Below are positions 46,732-57,502 of a stretch of 64,000 bases of DNA, piece by piece. Each line of letters begins with the position of its first letter. Positions within the stretch are counted from its first letter, which is position 1. Both the position numbers and the translations under genes were made by a program. The stretch spans positions 1 through 64,000 of the forward strand of contig JAJYUJ010000004.1 in assembly GCA_021792615.1 (NCBI GenBank), read 5' to 3'. Under the pieces are notes generated by a model. It did no database searches. It had not been told where the DNA came from and was given only the letters and a program-made list of their open reading frames with translations. The DNA is from a bacterium (GTDB lineage Bacteria; JAMCPX01).

Positions 46732-49485
46732 TTACAATCCTAAATTGCTGAGATTGACCTTGCCTGTTATCACATTGATGAGCAGGTTCACCACGCCTAC
46801 GTACTGGTTCAACTGTGCATTGTTCATATTTGCAGTTGAATAGCTTATGGTATCGCATGGCGCAGAAGCATTATAGGGTATACCGACATAGTTCTGGTAC
46901 TTGCTGCACCAGTTGAATTGTCCCACCGTGAGCAGTCCGCCAAAGGTCGGATCCGGGAAGAACATGTACGCATCATTGGGCAATGCAATGCCAATTGTGT
47001 CCAGTGTATTTGTTGGAAGTATCTGTTGGAGTAAAGGTCCCAGAGTGGGATCCGTAACCAACATTGCAGCCAGTTGCTTAAATGTGGTTCCCGTTATATT
47101 AATTGTAATTAGTTTTGGCGGATCAACAAATGTGCTGCCCGGCCAGTAATGGTATCTCGGGAAAAACGAAGTTGAGCCAGGAGAAAGTACTCCTCCGAGT
47201 GGCATTAATACACCCATACTCAACGCGATTCCCAGCGGAGCCGTATTAATATATGCTCCAGCGTAGAGCAGCGAGAACAGAGAACCGTTCCATAGGTCTG
47301 GTTGGCCGTTCTTTTCTCCGCAAACGGCATTCCCAATTGTAGGAGCATTTGGTATGGGCCATGGAATTCCAATAGATAGCGGACCTAAAGATAGAGAGGT
47401 AAGGGTAGTACACGATATGTCGTCGCCATACGGATCAGGGTTAGTCGAGTTATAGCCAAGCTCAAGGTTATCCGGTACCCTGTCTGTGCCGGTATCACTC
47501 CATGCTGTCATGGTTATGCCTGAGAAGCTGAGGCCTGTAAATGGGAATGACTGTTCTTCATCCGTTTGCTCCACAATATCGCCTACCTGATGAAATTGCC
47601 CGTCGCCATAGATATTAACAAAACAGGGCTGATTCGATTGCGTGCTATTACATACGGGCGTGCCTGCGTGCCATACATTGTCACCGTTGTCTGCATACCA
47701 TTCGCCGGAATAAGACGGTGATGTCGGATTTCCGGTGCAAGGCCCGGTTATCGTATACGTAAGCGGTGTGCCGGTTGTAGGATCTGTTGTTATTTTAACT
47801 GCATCACAGGTGCCGTTCACGGTGCCATTTATTACATTACCGGGTCCGCTCGCAGAACCGTCCGTGCCGGGAGAAAAGCTTGCCGTTGCTGTCCAGTAGC
47901 CTGCTCCATTGTTCTCGCTTCCTGGAACATGGACAAATCCATCTGCAAATGCCTCCGGTGCTGTATACGTGCTTGTGCCGACGAGGGGTGATGTAGACTG
48001 ATAAGACATCGGTGCGAGTGTCTTCAAGTCGGCAGGTGGGTTACTCAAGAACGCGCCAAGGTCGATGGATGGCAATACCGGCAGTGATATGTAGGCGTCG
48101 CCTGTAGAATCAAGCATCTGAGACAAAAGTTGTGGAAGCATACCGAGTAATGGACCGAGCGTACTGCTGGTCGAACCTAAACCGGCAAGCAGAGGCTCCA
48201 ACACAGGGAGCAATCTCGGCACAAGTACCGGTATTGCAGGTATAATATCCAGCGGATGCTGGCCATTGTTATCAATGATACTTGCATACAGCGCATTGGA
48301 AGCGGACTGCAAATCCGTCAGATAGATGAGTCTCGATATGGCTGGCAGTGTAAGCGTCATGCTTGCACTGAGGGGAATGGAAAGTCCGCCGGTAACAAAC
48401 AACTCATTACTGATCAATTGTGCTGCTTGTTTTTGGCCCATGCCGCTTATTAAGGTAATGATGCCCTTAATTGTTTGATTGGAACCTATGCTCGGGCTTA
48501 TACCCGGCAACAGTTTTAATATAACAACAACAACCTGGCCCAATACTTCCGAACCCCATGTGTCTCCAGTCGTTGTTGATGTAGGGGGATCGTATTTTCC
48601 GTTCTTGTCGTTATCGACATAATTTATGAATCCGTGATTTGAATTATCTCCGGTTCTTGCCATGATTGCACCCATGCTGTTGGAGAAGTTTTTGGCTGCA
48701 TCGGAAAGAAGATACTGTGCATCGGAGAGCATCTGGGCACCGTTCGAAGTCAGTGTACCGAAGTTGGGATCCGTCAAAGGATTGGGCATGGTGCATCCCG
48801 TTTTTGTTAATCCAATCAAGAGGTTTGCAACTTCGTTTAGTACGCCGTTGTACGCGAATAACACCTTGGCACCGCCCTGGATTGTTTCAAACAAGCTGAG
48901 CATGGCATCAACCTCGCCGAGGTCGTACGCACCCGACATATCGAGGGTAAAGCTCTGACCCGCGAGAGATGTGATCAACACTCCCATATTGGGGAGAATA
49001 ACCAGTGTTGCCGTATTAATAGTAAAATCAAAACCCGTAAAAGTGCTCACAGCCTGCAGATGGGCAACTATCGGTGAGATCATATTATCGATAACCGGCC
49101 CCAGAAGTGTCTGATATGCCGAAAGGTCTATGGGCTGACAGCCTGATGAAGAACTGCCGGAACTCCCTCCCAGCAGATTGGTAGAACTCAATAAACTTGA
49201 TATTGTATCAAGTCCATTCCATGTACCGATCATGGCAAGCCCGAAGTTTGCATGCGAATAAATAAAATTGTAATTTGGGTCGCCTTTCCCAAGGTTATTC
49301 AGAGCATCGGCGTACAGAGATTGAGCCTGTCCTCTTGAGCCGCTGCTATTCAGTCCACCGTTTTCGATGATCTTGTCTGCATTGAGTGTGTTTTGATAGG
49401 GATCCACCTTGCTTGTTGAACACTGCGTTAATAAAAGACTGAACAGAGCGAATACCGGAAACAACCATAAACCCTTCTTTCCCAT
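46732..49485 (-). CDS. Large predicted lipoprotein, 917 aa, unknown function
   Basis: LFSLLLTQCSTSK lipobox; RBS-like aggtgc upstream; uninterrupted ORF. Confidence 0.8.
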   Translation of the reverse strand: MGKKGLWLFPVFALFSLLLTQCSTSKVDPYQNTLNADKIIENGGLNSSGSRGQAQSLYADALNNLGKGDPNYNFIYSHANFGLAMIGTWNGLDTISSLLSSTNLLGGSSGSSSSGCQPIDLSAYQTLLGPVIDNMISPIVAHLQAVSTFTGFDFTINTATLVILPNMGVLITSLAGQSFTLDMSGAYDLGEVDAMLSLFETIQGGAKVLFAYNGVLNEVANLLIGLTKTGCTMPNPLTDPNFGTLTSNGAQMLSDAQYLLSDAAKNFSNSMGAIMARTGDNSNHGFINYVDNDKNGKYDPPTSTTTGDTWGSEVLGQVVVVILKLLPGISPSIGSNQTIKGIITLISGMGQKQAAQLISNELFVTGGLSIPLSASMTLTLPAISRLIYLTDLQSASNALYASIIDNNGQHPLDIIPAIPVLVPRLLPVLEPLLAGLGSTSSTLGPLLGMLPQLLSQMLDSTGDAYISLPVLPSIDLGAFLSNPPADLKTLAPMSYQSTSPLVGTSTYTAPEAFADGFVHVPGSENNGAGYWTATASFSPGTDGSASGPGNVINGTVNGTCDAVKITTDPTTGTPLTYTITGPCTGNPTSPSYSGEWYADNGDNVWHAGTPVCNSTQSNQPCFVNIYGDGQFHQVGDIVEQTDEEQSFPFTGLSFSGITMTAWSDTGTDRVPDNLELGYNSTNPDPYGDDISCTTLTSLSLGPLSIGIPWPIPNAPTIGNAVCGEKNGQPDLWNGSLFSLLYAGAYINTAPLGIALSMGVLMPLGGVLSPGSTSFFPRYHYWPGSTFVDPPKLITINITGTTFKQLAAMLVTDPTLGPLLQQILPTNTLDTIGIALPNDAYMFFPDPTFGGLLTVGQFNWCSKYQNYVGIPYNASAPCDTISYSTANMNNAQLNQYVGVVNLLINVITGKVNLSNLGL

Positions 49486-49604
49486 AATGCACCTCCATTT
49501 TTGAATTCAATAGTTTACTTTGCAATAATAGTCAAGTTTTAAATGCGTGCCGGCTTAAACGAAGAAATTGAAGATTAAATATTCAATAATCAAGATTCAA
49601 AAGT

Positions 49605-50477
49605 TCAAGATCTGGATGCGATAAGGTTGCCCATAATCTTATAGGCAAGTTTTGCAGCGAGAAAATCGGTTGTGATCGAATGCGGCTCGGGTGCAAGCTC
49701 CACGATGTCGCAGCCCACGAGATGCTTCTTTTTTATGATCATCTTTATCAGATCGATGACATCGTACCACGAAAGTCCGCCCGGCTCTGGTGTACCGACA
49801 GCCGGCGCAACAGACGGATCGAAGCCGTCGAGGTCTATGGTTAAATACACGGTGTTCCCGAGTGCGTCCACAACATGCTCCTTCCATAGATTATCGCTGC
49901 GTATCATATGCATATAAAAGGTGCGAATGCCCCTCTTTTTTATGAAGTCGTACTCTTCTTTGCTTTGGCTCCGAATACCGGCCTGAACAATGTCCACCAT
50001 ATCTTTTATCCGCGCCATCACGGATCCATGACTGTAGATTGTGCCTTCGTACGCATCACGGAGATCGGAATGCGCATCTATCTGGAGTACGCTCATCCTC
50101 GGGGCCTGTTCAGCGAATGCCCTGAGTATCGGGTAGGTTATGGAATGTTCGCCTCCGAATGAAACCAAAAACTTGTTTTGCAGGGGCAGGGCCTTTACCG
50201 TTTCATAAATTTTATCTATGGATCGCTCTGACGGTCCTTTATCAAACGCTATGGGCTCCAGGGTGTGTATGCCTTCAAGGTAAGGTTCGAGAGCGAGCTC
50301 TTCATCGAACAATTCGAGGTACTGCGATGCCTTGATAATAGCATCCGGGCCTTTTTTCGTGCCCGTACCGTACGACGTAGTCTGCTCGTACGGGACCGGT
50401 AAAATCAAAAATTTCGCTTGTTCGATCGGTACGGTGTACCGTAAAAAGCTGTGTCTGTCGAAGATCGGTGCCGCCAT
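49605..50477 (-). CDS. speB: Agmatinase / arginase family ureohydrolase
   Basis: VSFGGEHSITYPIL, VLQIDAHSDLRDAYEG, SHGSVMARI, YLTIDLDGFDPSVAPAVGTPEPGGL. Confidence 0.9.
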   Translation of the reverse strand: MAAPIFDRHSFLRYTVPIEQAKFLILPVPYEQTTSYGTGTKKGPDAIIKASQYLELFDEELALEPYLEGIHTLEPIAFDKGPSERSIDKIYETVKALPLQNKFLVSFGGEHSITYPILRAFAEQAPRMSVLQIDAHSDLRDAYEGTIYSHGSVMARIKDMVDIVQAGIRSQSKEEYDFIKKRGIRTFYMHMIRSDNLWKEHVVDALGNTVYLTIDLDGFDPSVAPAVGTPEPGGLSWYDVIDLIKMIIKKKHLVGCDIVELAPEPHSITTDFLAAKLAYKIMGNLIASRS

Positions 50478-50489
50478 CCTAATTCCTTC

Positions 50490-51035
50490 TCACGGCAGGA
50501 GTACTGCCGCTGCTAAAACCGTTGTCCAGTAGCCTTCTTTATCAACGGTTGCGGACTGGGTTATGTTCCGTGTTGTAACGACGTGTCCTTTGATAGTCCA
50601 GATCTCTTTCTGTTCGTCCCAGCTTTTGGTTGGATCGAATTCCACACCGAGTGTTGTCGCAAGCATGAATGCGGCAAGATCTTCGGCATAATCCCCTGCG
50701 ATCTTCTCGGTCTGCCCGAAGCTGTGATGTTCCGAAAGATAACCGTGTATTGTTTCATCCTTGGGATTTGCAAGACCTATGGATGCCGCAGTCAGCCGGT
50801 GAGGCTCGTTTGACGTGTTCTCCGATAACACACAGAATACAATCTGCCCTTGCTGGAGGTATTGCAAGCCCTGATCAATGGTGATGATCTTACACCTCGG
50901 AGGTATAATACTGCTTACCCGTACCAGGTTATATTCCGCTATCTTCGCATCCCTGAGTGCCATCTCAAAACTTGTTAGCTTCTGGGTATGTCTTCCTATA
51001 CCCTTTGTTAAAAAAAGTTTTGAAGGTACAAACAT
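50490..51035 (-). CDS. Pyruvoyl-dependent arginine decarboxylase
   Basis: LVRVSSIIPPRCKII self-cleavage-type Ser region; FVPSKLFLTKGIGRHTQKLTSFEMALRDAKI. Confidence 0.9.
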   Translation of the reverse strand: MFVPSKLFLTKGIGRHTQKLTSFEMALRDAKIAEYNLVRVSSIIPPRCKIITIDQGLQYLQQGQIVFCVLSENTSNEPHRLTAASIGLANPKDETIHGYLSEHHSFGQTEKIAGDYAEDLAAFMLATTLGVEFDPTKSWDEQKEIWTIKGHVVTTRNITQSATVDKEGYWTTVLAAAVLLP

Positions 51036-51106
51036 ACGTTCTCCTTTTCTATCAGTCCTTTCTTTTATCTACCGGAGCAGTTATCATGTCAATATAAATT
51101 ATATGG

Positions 51107-52489
51107 TTATTTTTTACCGCCGACGACGATCCGGGGGATCCGAAGAGTCGGCTGCCCGTCCGCAACAGGTACTCCCTGGTTGTCCTTGCCGCAGGTACCG
51201 ATACTATAGCCGATATCACTGCCAACCCTGTCTATCTCTTGGAGCACCTCGGGACCGTTACCAAGCAGCGTTACACCTTCGACGGGCGGGCCTATTTTGC
51301 CGCGCTCTATCGTATGACCTTCCGTGATCTCAAATATAAAGTCACCGGTTACCGTATTTACCTCTCCTCCGCCCATTTTGAGAACAAGCAAACCATTTTC
51401 CACGTCGGATATAATGGAAGAAGGATCATCTTTCCCGCTCAGGATAAGGGTATTGGTCATGCGCGGTATCGGCGGGTACCTGAATGATTCTCTCCTGCCG
51501 TTGCTTGTCTGCCGCATACCATGCTCTGTCGCGTATTTGAGGTCGAACAGATAATTTTTTAAAATGCCGTTTTCTATCACGATATTACGGCCTGCTTTTG
51601 TACCTTCATCATCGTAATGGAAGGAACCCCTCATGCCCGGCAGAGTCGGGTCATCCACAACGGTAATGAGCGGTGAAGCAACCTTTTTGTTCAGTTTGTC
51701 CGCATATACAGAGAGTCCCTTGTAAATATGGTCAGCCTCAAGGCCATGCCCCACTGCTTCATGTATCATGGTGCCGCCAGCCTCGCTTGACAGGACTACA
51801 GTCATTTTCCCGCCTTTTATGGGTATGCTGTTACTCATCTTTATGGCCCTGTTTACCGCGGTCCTAACGGTCGTTATGTGGGCATCATTATTAAAAAGCT
51901 CCATCCCGATTGATCCGCCCAGGGATTCATAGCCGGTGTGGAGTTTGCCGTCCTTTTCCATGATAACATTGAAGCTTATGGTCGTCCGTATCTGTTCGTC
52001 TTCAACGGACGTACCCCCGGTAGAAAAGACCGCTATTTTTCTGACACTATCAATGTATGCTCCCTGAACCTGTACGATCTGATTGCTCAGTTTGTATGCC
52101 TCGTTTTGAGCGGTTAATATACTATCCGCCTTTCTTGTGAGATTGATGCCGAGGGGATGTTTTACAACCTGCGTGCAGGCCTTTGAAGGTTCAGAAAGAA
52201 CCACCTGTTTTGTACCATTCTTCCTTTTGAGGTATGCTGAGAGTGCCTTTAACAGATTATGAGCGCCGGCCTGCGTCAGATTCGTCGTCGAGGCATAGTA
52301 GACTATGCCATTGTTAAACAACCGCAAGCCCATACCGCTGTCGGTCCCTGCTATTGCCCTGTCGATCTTGCCTGACTCCACCCTTATGTTCGAAAACGTT
52401 GTTTCTTCGAAAAACAGTTCGGCAAAGTCCGCACCGGATTTCAACGCGTCTTCGAGAATCGTATCTATAGTTATGCCGGCGTAAATCAT
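51107..52489 (-). CDS. tldD: TldD/PmbA family metalloprotease
   Basis: SSEAGGTMIHEAVGHGLEADHIYKG, GTCGKDNQGVPVADGQPTLRI; start ATG 52489. Confidence 0.9.
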   Translation of the reverse strand: MIYAGITIDTILEDALKSGADFAELFFEETTFSNIRVESGKIDRAIAGTDSGMGLRLFNNGIVYYASTTNLTQAGAHNLLKALSAYLKRKNGTKQVVLSEPSKACTQVVKHPLGINLTRKADSILTAQNEAYKLSNQIVQVQGAYIDSVRKIAVFSTGGTSVEDEQIRTTISFNVIMEKDGKLHTGYESLGGSIGMELFNNDAHITTVRTAVNRAIKMSNSIPIKGGKMTVVLSSEAGGTMIHEAVGHGLEADHIYKGLSVYADKLNKKVASPLITVVDDPTLPGMRGSFHYDDEGTKAGRNIVIENGILKNYLFDLKYATEHGMRQTSNGRRESFRYPPIPRMTNTLILSGKDDPSSIISDVENGLLVLKMGGGEVNTVTGDFIFEITEGHTIERGKIGPPVEGVTLLGNGPEVLQEIDRVGSDIGYSIGTCGKDNQGVPVADGQPTLRIPRIVVGGKK

Positions 52490-53829
52490 ACCTGTATCTC
52501 CATTTTTATTTCTCCTATCAGAAAGATAGAACCTGTTACAACAATTACACCATGAGCCGGCGTTATGGCAAGAGCATGGTTCAGCGCACTTTGTGAGGAT
52601 GAGATAACATGCAAACGGTCGGGGCTGCTGAGACGGATTGAACGGATGAAACCGGCAAGCTCTTCCGGAGCCGCACTCCTTTCCCCGGTATATGAGGTAA
52701 GTACGAATGTGTCTGCTATCTCTGAAAGCTGGGTTATCATACTCTGCCACTGTTTGTCCTTTGATACGGCAAATACAACAGTGACAGACTTCGTTTGCCC
52801 CGGATAAGAAGGAAGCCCCCTATTACTTTCCCCCTGATAAGGGGGATGCAAGGGGGTTAAATAATAATCCTTTACCGTCTTGATAAGTGTTTGAATGCCG
52901 GCAGGGTTATGGGCCGAATCGAGGATTACGTCGGGGTTTTTCCGGATTATTTCAAATCTGCCGGGCCACGATGTTTTCAAAAGTCCGTCCCTTATTGAGT
53001 TGTCCGCAATCTTTGTGACTGTTTCATCAATCAGGAGGACCGCCTGAATAGCTGCTGCTGCATTGGAGATCTGATGTCTGCCTTTCAGCGCTAATCGTAG
53101 TCCCTCTATTGCCCGCCGATCGTTATAAAAACTAAAATCCGCTTCGGTTCCCGAAATAGAAAATGCACTGTCCATGGCATAAAGAATGCCGTGCTTGTTT
53201 GCACACTCCACTTCGAGGACTTGCCGTGAAACAGGGTTCATGTCGGTTGTTACAAAGGGTTTTCCGGACCGGATAATACCGGCTTTCTCCCTGGCTATCT
53301 CCTGCTCAGTTGTGCCGAGGTAGAGCTGATGATCCAGGGCTATATTGGTTATGACGGATATATCCGGTTGTACGGCATTTGTGGCATCGAACCTTCCGCC
53401 CATTCCGACTTCGAGTATAGCGATATCTATCTTTAGCTTGTTAAAATGGAGGAGGGCAGCGGCAGTCATAAATTCGAAATAGGTGAGATCGGACAATTCA
53501 GCCCTGCTGCCGATGATATCAAACAACCGTTCGCCGGTGGCATCGAATGACGCTTGGTCTATCATCTCTCCATTGACTTTTATTCTTTCCTGCATGGATA
53601 CAAGATGCGGAGATGTGTACAGACCCGTTTTGTATCCTGAACTGCGGAGGATAGAATCGATCATCGAGCAGGTAGAGCCCTTACCATTCGTACCGCCCAC
53701 GATGATAATTTTGTATGCCTTTTCGGGATGGTCAAGATAGTCAAGCATTGCCGAGATGCGTTCCAGCCCGGGCTTTATACCGAATTTTTCCAGCGATTGT
53801 ATGCGTTCTGCTATAGTCATAGGTGACAC
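52486..53829 (-). CDS. folC: Bifunctional folylpolyglutamate synthase/dihydrofolate synthase
   Basis: IIVGGTNGKGSTCSMIDSIL, TSPHLVSMQERIKVNGEMI, LEVGMGGRFDATNAV, ILDSAHNPAG. Confidence 0.93.
   Translation of the reverse strand: MSPMTIAERIQSLEKFGIKPGLERISAMLDYLDHPEKAYKIIIVGGTNGKGSTCSMIDSILRSSGYKTGLYTSPHLVSMQERIKVNGEMIDQASFDATGERLFDIIGSRAELSDLTYFEFMTAAALLHFNKLKIDIAILEVGMGGRFDATNAVQPDISVITNIALDHQLYLGTTEQEIAREKAGIIRSGKPFVTTDMNPVSRQVLEVECANKHGILYAMDSAFSISGTEADFSFYNDRRAIEGLRLALKGRHQISNAAAAIQAVLLIDETVTKIADNSIRDGLLKTSWPGRFEIIRKNPDVILDSAHNPAGIQTLIKTVKDYYLTPLHPPYQGESNRGLPSYPGQTKSVTVVFAVSKDKQWQSMITQLSEIADTFVLTSYTGERSAAPEELAGFIRSIRLSSPDRLHVISSSQSALNHALAITPAHGVIVVTGSIFLIGEIKMEIQV
52812..52860. repeat. 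Palindromic repeat inserted in-frame within folC
   Basis: gaagccccctattactttccccctgataagggggatgcaagggggtta, encoding LTPLHPPYQGESNRGLP. Confidence 0.6.
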
Positions 53830-53922
53830 TATAATAAGCTTAACCCGGAAAATGCAATGAAAAACCTTGCGTTGTTGAAGACTTTTGAATAAATGACTAT
53901 GATACTAAGGATGGGAGGTTGT

Positions 53923-54663
<741 letters not shown>

Positions 54664-56058
54664 ATGAGCGCTTCAACGATAGAACCTCTCGATAATGTTC
54701 TCGAACAGCCCGTTGATTCAAAATATGTGTTCAGATCCAAAAAGGGGCTGAATGAAGATATCATAAGGGAGATATCAGCCAGGAAGCAAGAACCTTCATG
54801 GATGCTGGAAAAACGGCTTGCATCATACGATATATTCAGGGAAAAGCCTGTTCCCACATGGGGACCCGATCTCTCCGCCCTTAACTTCGACGAGATAATA
54901 TTCTACATCAGGCCCGAGGATTATAAGGCGATGAAATGGGAGGATGTCCCGGATGCGATAAAAAAAACATACGATGCACTCGGTATACCCGAGGCAGAAA
55001 AAAAATATCTTGCAGGCCTTGTTGCCCAGTATGAATCAGAGGCGGTTTATACAAACCTGAAAAAGGCATGGGACAGTAAAGGGGTTCTCTTTACCGATAT
55101 GGACTCTGCAGTAAAGGAGCATCCCGACCTTGTAAAGGAATACTTTATGACAAAATGCGTGCCTGCCGCTGATAATAAGTTTGCGGCGTTGCATGGTGCC
55201 GTTTGGAGCGGCGGGAGCTTCGTGTATGTGCCAAAGGGCGTAAAAGTCGACATTCCTCTCCAAACATACTTCAGAATGAATACCAAGTCATCGGGACAGT
55301 TTGAACACACCCTTATCATTGTCGAGCCGGGGGCAGAAGTGCATTATATTGAAGGCTGTACGGCCCCGCGGTACAGTGTCAGTTCCCTTCACTCGGCGGT
55401 TGTTGAAATATTTGTCAAAGACAATGCACGAGCCCGGTATACCACTATACAGAACTGGAGTACGGATGTTTATAACCTCAACACGAAACGCGCAATCGTT
55501 GAAGAGAACGGCATTATGGAATGGGTGGGAGGTTCCATGGGCAGCGGGGTGACTATGCTGTACCCTGCCTCAATATTGAGAGGCAAAGGTGCGCGGGCAG
55601 AGCACCTGAACATTGCGTTTGCGGGCAAGGGACAATATAAAGATACCGGTGCAAAGGTCATACTCGCGGCACCGGATACCAGCGCAAGCATTATCTCGAA
55701 GAGTATAAGCAAAGATGGCGGCAAGTCCGTGTATCGCGGGCTGGTGAGAATAGGAAGCAATGCAAACGGTGCAAAGGCCCATGTTGAATGTCAGTCCCTT
55801 ATGCTTGACGACAAGTCCAGCGTTGATACCATCCCTATCATCGAGCAGCTTACTCCGCAATCGTCCGTTGGACACGAAGCGACCGTTGGTAAAATAGATG
55901 AGGAACAATTGTTTTATCTCATGAGCAGGGGTATCTCAAGGGACGATGCGGTTGCCCTTGTTGTAAGGGGATTTATAGAGCCCATAGCAAAAGAGCTGCC
56001 CATGGGATATGCGGTCGAGTTGAACCGGCTGATCCAGCTCGAAATGAAAGGAGCGTAA
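54664..56058 (+). CDS. sufB: Fe-S cluster assembly protein SufB
   Basis: GVLFTDMDSAVKEHPDLVKEYF, WSGGSFVYVPKGVKVDIPLQTYFRMN, SRGISRDDAVALVVRGFIEP. Confidence 0.95.
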   Translation: MSASTIEPLDNVLEQPVDSKYVFRSKKGLNEDIIREISARKQEPSWMLEKRLASYDIFREKPVPTWGPDLSALNFDEIIFYIRPEDYKAMKWEDVPDAIKKTYDALGIPEAEKKYLAGLVAQYESEAVYTNLKKAWDSKGVLFTDMDSAVKEHPDLVKEYFMTKCVPAADNKFAALHGAVWSGGSFVYVPKGVKVDIPLQTYFRMNTKSSGQFEHTLIIVEPGAEVHYIEGCTAPRYSVSSLHSAVVEIFVKDNARARYTTIQNWSTDVYNLNTKRAIVEENGIMEWVGGSMGSGVTMLYPASILRGKGARAEHLNIAFAGKGQYKDTGAKVILAAPDTSASIISKSISKDGGKSVYRGLVRIGSNANGAKAHVECQSLMLDDKSSVDTIPIIEQLTPQSSVGHEATVGKIDEEQLFYLMSRGISRDDAVALVVRGFIEPIAKELPMGYAVELNRLIQLEMKGA

Positions 56059-56059
56059 C

Positions 56060-57208
56060 ATGGCAACCGGTGTTCTTCTGCCAGAGTGGAAAAGGTTCCA
56101 TCCACAGTTTGTACAACCCGGAATGCTTCACCTGCTCAATGATGGAAACAAAGAACGGTATGAGAAATACATTCAATCTTTTGGAGATGTTTTAAAAGGT
56201 AGACAGAGTATCGGAAATATTGACGGATATCTTTCCGGGCAAAACGATCCCCGTAAGCCGGGACTTTCGCTTTCGGCGATCGATCTTGCAAAGGATACCG
56301 GCGCCTTACCTCTGCTGTCCGGCCTTATGAAACTGGATACGGGAGGCAGGGGTAAGTTCCATGCAATGGATGAATCCTTCCTTCAGCTTGACCGTATGTA
56401 TGCAAAGGGATTTTACCTGAATCTCAAAGATACCGTAAAAGAGCCGCTTATCGAATTGGTAAAGGCATCGCAGGACAGCGGCATGCTCGTTCATCATGAC
56501 CTCATAGTCCTTGAACCAGGGGCGCATATCACCATCCTGAGAATTGCGGAAGGCAGCAATGGCGGTATGATTTCCGACGACGTGGAAATTTACGCAGGTG
56601 AAGGTTCACGTATCGATTATATAACCCTGAACCGATCGAAAAAGGGATCGTTTTATACGGCCGTTAAACGTGCACGGGTAGCGGAAGGAGCAACGGTAAA
56701 CTGGTATCATGTGGATCTTTATGAAGCGAACACAGCGATGAGCGTGCGTTCGATGCTTGCAGGACCCCGTGCCGAAAGCAGAATGACCGGAGTAGTCGTC
56801 GCCCAGGGGGAAGCCCAAAAAGACATGTCGTACGAAACATTTCACACGGCTCCGGATACGGTTACATCCGTACTGGTCAGGGTCGCGGTTCTTGATACGG
56901 CAAAGGTTGTGTACAGGGCTTTAACGCACATTGCTTCAGGCTCGAAGAGGGCGAAGGTGGAACAAGCGGAGAAGTCCATAATGCTGGGTGAACATGCAAG
57001 GTTCGATGGCATACCGAGTCTGTGGATAGACGAGGACGATGTCATTGCATCCCACAGTGCAAGCTCGGGTATGGCTGACGATCAGGTCATGTTTTATCTG
57101 AAGAGCAGAGGGATACCGCATCAACAGGCAGAAAAGCTTATCACCGACGGGTTTATAGCGTCACTCCTGAACAAAGCACCGCTCGATCTGCTCAAGGGAT
57201 TGTATTAA
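56060..57208 (+). CDS. sufD: SufD-like Fe-S cluster assembly protein
   Basis: DDVEIYAGEGSRIDYITLNRS, HASASSGM-like IASHSASSGMADDQVMFYLKSRGIPHQQAEKLITDGF. Confidence 0.9.
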   Translation: MATGVLLPEWKRFHPQFVQPGMLHLLNDGNKERYEKYIQSFGDVLKGRQSIGNIDGYLSGQNDPRKPGLSLSAIDLAKDTGALPLLSGLMKLDTGGRGKFHAMDESFLQLDRMYAKGFYLNLKDTVKEPLIELVKASQDSGMLVHHDLIVLEPGAHITILRIAEGSNGGMISDDVEIYAGEGSRIDYITLNRSKKGSFYTAVKRARVAEGATVNWYHVDLYEANTAMSVRSMLAGPRAESRMTGVVVAQGEAQKDMSYETFHTAPDTVTSVLVRVAVLDTAKVVYRALTHIASGSKRAKVEQAEKSIMLGEHARFDGIPSLWIDEDDVIASHSASSGMADDQVMFYLKSRGIPHQQAEKLITDGFIASLLNKAPLDLLKGLY

Positions 57209-57245
57209 CCATCGTTTGACCAAAGAAATGCAATGACCGGTAATT

Positions 57246-57336
57246 TGTCATTGCAAAAAATGAAACGACGAAGCGATCCCTTTGTATTGACGGATTGCTT
57301 CGCCGCAAAACGCTCCTTGCCATGACATGATTACAA
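57246..57336. repeat. Interspersed palindromic repeat remnant
   Basis: tgtcattgcaaaaaatgaaacgacgaagcgatcc ... ggattgcttcgccgcaaaacgctccttgccatgaca, inverted arms. Confidence 0.55.
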
Positions 57337-57502
57337 TCCCGTATGTTGCAAATGTATTTTTGGGTGCTTCGCTAAAATTGAAGAACCCCGTCGAAATCAG
57401 CGGGTCACGGCGAGTTCCTATTCAATAATATTGTAACGATGGAATGTCCTCTTCTTCTTTGTTCTCTTGAGTTTCGCAGGCATTACATGTTATTATGTAA
57501 CT

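Noticed and set aside
49561-49610. AT-rich segment 'gattaaatattcaataatcaagattcaaaagttcaag' similar to 15175-15203
   Set aside because: Short, low-complexity similarity; not distinct enough to claim a repeat family.
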